9,954 nucleotides of DNA from an uncultured Methylococcaceae bacterium. GTDB taxonomy: Bacteria > Pseudomonadota > Gammaproteobacteria > Methylococcales > Methylococcaceae. Below are positions 7,168 to 9,954 of this stretch, one piece after another. The notes beneath the pieces are model-generated. The model worked only from the letters and a program-made list of their open reading frames with translations, ran no database searches and was not told the origin of the DNA. Positions within the stretch are counted from its first letter, which is position 1, and every line of letters begins with the position of its first letter. A program made the position numbers and the translations under genes. The stretch covers positions 1-9,954 of the forward strand of contig CAIVXW010000022.1 of the NCBI GenBank assembly GCA_903910005.1. The letters are read 5' to 3'.

Positions 7168-7411
7168 TCACAAAGGATTACCGTTGAGTGCGGATTGGTT
7201 TGCAGCCAGTTGAGATTCCAGCCGTTTGATTTTCAAGTTGATATCGACGAGTCGATTCATCTGCTTCTGTTTTGCCGCGTCTTTACGCAACGCGGACAAC
7301 TCGTCCAGGATTTTTGTATGGTGGGCGATGCTCTCACGCATGCGTCCCGTATGCTCTGCCGATTGCGGCAAAGCGAACGCTCCCGTGATGCTCGATGCCA
7401 TGAAGCCGATC
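7168..7411 (-). pseudogene. DUF4391-like protein, C-terminal remnant
   Basis: The end of this open frame is protein-like: ALPQSAEHTGRMRESIAHH followed by a charged coiled coil with LDELSALRKDAAKQKQMNRL and VDINLKIKRLESQLAANQ, stopping at TGA 7168-7170. This matches the usual end of DUF4391 proteins, with 'LPLP' followed by two helices and a K-x-FNRxVELN-like turn (here KQMNRLVDIN). DUF4391 proteins normally have over 200 residues; only about 80 remain. The same frame stays open up to 7554, but there it is an out-of-frame reading of helicase sequence (Thr/Ser-rich, no family likeness), so the junction is near 7411. The stop is ten bases before mod, the spacing expected of an original operon neighbour. 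Function of DUF4391 is unknown. Family identity is from memory and is moderately sure. Confidence 0.6.
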
Positions 7412-7525
7412 GTCGATGACCACAAGGTCGTAGTTACCCCAGTTGATATGAGACAGGTCGATGTCGCCCGATTGCCCGCCCTCTCGGGACAGGTCGGTGT
7501 GGTTGAGTACGTCGTAGTGCAGGAA
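7412..7525 (-). pseudogene. SNF2-type helicase internal fragment
   Basis: About 38 codons read FLHYDVLNHTDLSREGG, QSGDIDLSHINWG and NYDLVVID. This is the stretch just before and into the Walker B/motif II of a family of large SNF2-like helicases, where it normally continues as VVIDESHNFRN. Here the likeness stops after the first D of DE (7412-7414). The frame then runs into the DUF4391 remnant in the wrong frame. Upstream, the likeness stops at the GC-rich palindrome (7525-7547). Everything else of a protein expected to exceed 900 residues is missing. Helicases of this kind are, to my recollection, found next to DUF4391 and mod genes in type III-like islands, so this was probably the first gene of the original operon. 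Confidence 0.65.
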
Positions 7526-7552
7526 TTCCCCTCCTCCGGAGGGGAATACCCC
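7525..7552. repeat. Partial copy of the GC-rich repeat core
   Basis: ATTCCCCTCC (7525-7534) and GGAGGGGAAT (7538-7547) form a 10-bp stem with a three-base loop. On the minus strand GGGGTATTCCCCTCC (7552-7538) is identical to 58-72 on the plus strand. It lies exactly where the helicase fragment loses its likeness, so it may mark an insertion or deletion endpoint. The longer terminal arms of the copy at 1-116 are not present here. Confidence 0.7.
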
Positions 7553-7655
7553 ATAAGGTTTATTGGCCGTGATAGCCGTTACGATGGGTTGGTGACTCCC
7601 CCCACGGTACAGATCAGGACGGTGAATGGGTGCGTTGCTGGTACTCTCACCGTGC
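7553..7655. other. Spacer between oxygenase gene and helicase fragment
   Basis: About 100 bases follow the stop codon of the oxygenase gene. A run ACTCCCCCC at 7595-7603 resembles the flank of the repeat at 1-116 (ACTCCCCCCAACG on its minus strand). A 7-bp inverted repeat (7619-7625 with 7647-7653) has a 21-base loop and no T-run, so I do not call it a terminator. No gene is recognised. Without a terminator, transcripts of the oxygenase gene could continue into the R-M genes. Confidence 0.4.
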
Positions 7656-9902
7656 TTATCGCAGCAGTTTCTCCAGCAGGATTGTATCCCGCTGTTTCTG
7701 CCGGGCAGCACTTTGATAAAAGGCCTCATTTTTGGTGCAGATCAGGTTATATCGCGCTCTGTGCTGTGGATGAACCTGCACGACGACATCAACCTGCACT
7801 GCACGGTTTTTTATCTCGGTTCTGAGATGCTGACGTACCTGCTGACTGGAGCTGATCGTCCAGACGTTCTGGTCGGCTTGAGCCAGAAAAGCATTAAATG
7901 ACTGGCAATGTTCGCATTTGCAGGTGAGGGCTTGTGCCCAGTCAAAGCCGGAAGGGTTTTCCAGACGGGTTTGCACGTGGGCAAGGCAGGCCTGCTGCAG
8001 TTTTTGCAGGGCCGGGTGATCGAGTTTGGGAGATACGTCCTTCAATCCCAATACCAGTGGAATGATGTACTGATCCAGTGGATACAGTTCGGGTACCTCT
8101 TCCAGAAGATGCCGGGCCAGTCTGTCTGCACCCTGCGGGTGATGCCGTACCAGCAGGGTCATAAACCAAATCAGGGTTTGTACGCCGATCACCGGGTAAT
8201 AATACCGGGTGCCGCCGATTGTACCGTTTATTTTAAGGCTGGGCATATTGGCAAGCAGTACTTCCAGCAGTTCAGGCCGACCGATTGAGTCGGACTTTTC
8301 CATGGCACTCAGCAATGCCACGCAGTCCCTGAATGCTTTGCCGGGCTGTGGGGTCGCTATCCGGTTGATGTACCCACTCCACTCCTGTGCTGACAGTAAC
8401 GAGCTACCGCGTACCAGATCATGGATGCACTTTTCATCCAGGCTACCGTCGGCAAGTTTCTCAAGAAGGCTGTGAAAATGTTCAGTATCACCCAGATCAA
8501 CGACCACGGTCAGCAGTGCCCGGAATTGTTCAGTCCCGCTATCATACACCTTGCCGTTTTTAAGCAGATACCGGATCACCCTGTGACAATTTTGCCAGGG
8601 TTCCGCACCTGCCACCGAACCCTGCTTTTTCCATGCCTGTAACTGATTGTTCAGGTAAGGCAGCATCCCTTCGACCCCTCCCTGACTCAGGACTTCCAGT
8701 TGATGCGAGATTGGCCATATCACCAGAGCCGCTTTGGAGTATAGTCGGTCAATCGTGGCACCTGCATTACCGGTTGCCTCATTGAAGCTGCAACTCTCCA
8801 GGTCAATCGCTTCAATACCTTGCGGGGTACATAATTCCTCCTCGCTGAACGGGAGTTGTCCTGGCAGTTCGGCAGGGGATTCATCGGGTGTGCGCCAGTC
8901 ACTGAGATACATGGATTCTTCCAGGATTTCACCAATGTCACTCTCCGCGATGTCGTCATCCTCATCGTTATAATCATCAAAGTCACACTCAGCCTCGCAG
9001 GTTTGCTCAATGTTAACCAGTGCCATGTGTAACAGGCAGCCTGCGGTTTTGGTCGCTTCGCTCAGTATTTGAGCCACGGTTCGGTCATGCCCCTTCAAAC
9101 CCGCAAACGAGGAGCCTGCCGGTGTGTAGGCATGTTCAAGCAGGTAAATCAGCTTGTCAGGGGAGGTATTATCCGGCGTGGCCAGGTCTGTATTCCAGGC
9201 CTGCAACAGGCGGGACAGATGATCGCATACTGTCTGGTAATCAGGTGGACTGGCTGGTATTGCAGCATCTTTCTGGATGAGGTTGTAAATCAGGGTCAGA
9301 CGGCAACCGGTAGTCACCGGCAAAACCTCGTGGAGGCAATCGGCATAAAAAGCCGCATACGCCAACTCGCCCGGATCCTCTACCATCAGGTTTATTTTGG
9401 CTTCCTCAGTCCGGTGTCGAACACATAACTCACCCCCTGCATAGTTTGAAGGCAGGGCGATCACCAGTGTGGCAAACATGCCGGGGGCTTTTTCGGTATC
9501 GCGGTGACTGATGAAAAAACTGCCCGTATCGTATACCAGCAGTTTGTATAATTCGGCTGTGACAGCCGCCCTGATCTCCAGGGTTTCCCGAATTTGATGG
9601 ATAATCTGATTCAGGGTTTGTTGCCAGTATTTTCCTTCCAGAGTGATCTGGTCGGCGGCAATTTGCCAGGTACGGCGCACTGCGGTATCAACCAGCGTCT
9701 CCTCACCCCGCCCGTAGGGTGCCTGTTCGGCCACCTGTATGAGTTGCTCCATTTGTACGGGCAACAGCGGAAAGGCGATCCGGCCAACGCTTGCTACTGA
9801 TAGTGCCGGGGGAGTGCCATTGAGGCGACCGTGTACACAAAACTGGCCAGGTTGATCGACCTGTTCCAGTTGCTCCCATACTGCGGTATTTATTAGACTC
9901 AT
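7656..9902 (-). CDS. Large 2OG-Fe(II) oxygenase (prolyl 4-hydroxylase-like domain)
   Basis: A 748-residue protein whose residues about 115-210 form a 2-oxoglutarate/Fe(II) dioxygenase core. The segment KLLVYDTGSFFISHRDTEK carries the HxD pair (H133, D135), GGELCV (156-161) is the following strand, and DCLHEVLPVTTGCRLTLIYN gives the distal iron ligand H191 and the 2OG-carboxylate arginine R201. The core is therefore complete. Residues 301-330 are strongly acidic (FDDYNDEDDD). The C-terminal region has a Cys cluster C661-x-C663-xx-C666 followed by a basic helical tail, which could bind a metal. I do not recognise the middle (340-650); it looks helical. Large proteins of this layout are known mostly as uncharacterised '2OG-Fe(II) oxygenase' in bacteria and fungi; the substrate is unknown. 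There is no signal peptide or membrane segment. The ATG at 9902-9900 overlaps the upstream gene's TGA and has only a weak purine stretch before it, consistent with coupled translation. Confidence 0.85.
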   Translation of the reverse strand: MSLINTAVWEQLEQVDQPGQFCVHGRLNGTPPALSVASVGRIAFPLLPVQMEQLIQVAEQAPYGRGEETLVDTAVRRTWQIAADQITLEGKYWQQTLNQIIHQIRETLEIRAAVTAELYKLLVYDTGSFFISHRDTEKAPGMFATLVIALPSNYAGGELCVRHRTEEAKINLMVEDPGELAYAAFYADCLHEVLPVTTGCRLTLIYNLIQKDAAIPASPPDYQTVCDHLSRLLQAWNTDLATPDNTSPDKLIYLLEHAYTPAGSSFAGLKGHDRTVAQILSEATKTAGCLLHMALVNIEQTCEAECDFDDYNDEDDDIAESDIGEILEESMYLSDWRTPDESPAELPGQLPFSEEELCTPQGIEAIDLESCSFNEATGNAGATIDRLYSKAALVIWPISHQLEVLSQGGVEGMLPYLNNQLQAWKKQGSVAGAEPWQNCHRVIRYLLKNGKVYDSGTEQFRALLTVVVDLGDTEHFHSLLEKLADGSLDEKCIHDLVRGSSLLSAQEWSGYINRIATPQPGKAFRDCVALLSAMEKSDSIGRPELLEVLLANMPSLKINGTIGGTRYYYPVIGVQTLIWFMTLLVRHHPQGADRLARHLLEEVPELYPLDQYIIPLVLGLKDVSPKLDHPALQKLQQACLAHVQTRLENPSGFDWAQALTCKCEHCQSFNAFLAQADQNVWTISSSQQVRQHLRTEIKNRAVQVDVVVQVHPQHRARYNLICTKNEAFYQSAARQKQRDTILLEKLLR

Positions 9903-9954
9903 GGAGATGCCTGCAGAAAAGTGGTGAGGATTTCAGGGTATCGCATACTGGCGG
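9899..9954 (-). CDS. C-terminal end of an upstream gene (partial)
   Basis: Reading in from the right edge on the minus strand, one frame gives ASMRYPEILTTFLQASP and stops at TGA (9901-9899), overlapping the oxygenase ATG as ATGA. This overlap is the common arrangement of co-transcribed, translationally coupled genes, so I infer that a gene continues outside the window. The 17 visible residues are too few to name a family. It could be a chance open frame. Confidence 0.4.
   Translation of the reverse strand, partial: ASMRYPEILTTFLQASP

Noticed and set aside
7619..7653. Inverted repeat as a terminator of the oxygenase gene
   Set aside because: The stem is only 7 bp with a 21-base loop, and no T-run follows.
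7334..7729. A 131-codon minus-strand frame as an intact gene
   Set aside because: Its ATG is inside the end of the oxygenase gene, the middle is spacer and repeat, only about 38 codons look like helicase, and the end reads the DUF4391 region out of frame.
7226..7825. A 199-codon open frame on the plus strand
   Set aside because: It is antisense to the remnants, the spacer and the oxygenase 3' end. Its peptide has no family likeness.
1..9954. CRISPR array, tRNA or rRNA genes
   Set aside because: I saw no regularly spaced repeats and no recognisable tRNA or rRNA sequence on either strand.

Overview
The window carries a type III restriction-modification (R-M) locus on the minus strand, flanked by gene debris, short GC-rich repeats and one large oxygenase gene. 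Nearly all recognisable coding sequence is on the minus strand, so transcription runs from high to low coordinates. The mixed-to-high GC content, bacterial ribosome-binding sites, type III R-M genes, a Doc-like gene and an IS3-type remnant indicate a bacterium. A proteobacterium is plausible, but the sequence alone does not fix the genus.

Right to left along the minus strand: (i) 9899-9954 holds the last codons of an unseen upstream gene. It overlaps by ATGA with (ii) a 748-residue protein (7656-9902) that has a prolyl-4-hydroxylase-like 2OG-Fe(II) oxygenase domain. (iii) 7168-7655 is a wreck: a spacer, a GC-rich palindrome, about 38 codons of a large helicase and about 80 codons from the end of a DUF4391-like protein, joined out of frame. 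(iv) Next comes a four-gene R-M unit with very tight junctions: mod (7157-5226), a RhuM-like DNA-binding protein (5216-4191), a Doc/Fic-family protein (4191-3745, GTG start) and res (3748-740). (v) 442-671 on the plus strand is a frameshifted IS3-family transposase tail. (vi) 1-322 is a YbjN-like gene on the minus strand that reads in frame into a GC-rich inverted-repeat element and leaves the window.

Functionally, Mod would methylate a short asymmetric site and provide recognition for Res, which combines a DEAD-type ATPase/translocase with a C-terminal PD-ExK nuclease. The DNA-binding protein and the Doc-like protein sit between mod and res, where a minimal mod-res pair would have nothing. 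They may act as a regulator or addiction module tied to the R-M system. The helicase and DUF4391 remnants directly upstream suggest the locus once was a larger five- or six-gene defence island, from which an internal deletion removed most of two genes. The central part of mod, covering the target-recognition region, is clearly AT-richer than the rest of the operon, which suggests its specificity segment has been exchanged.

Smaller signals are a perfect 13-bp inverted repeat inside the DNA-binding gene, a 13-bp tandem duplication that creates the present stop codon of res, and two GC-rich repeat copies that share a 15-bp core.
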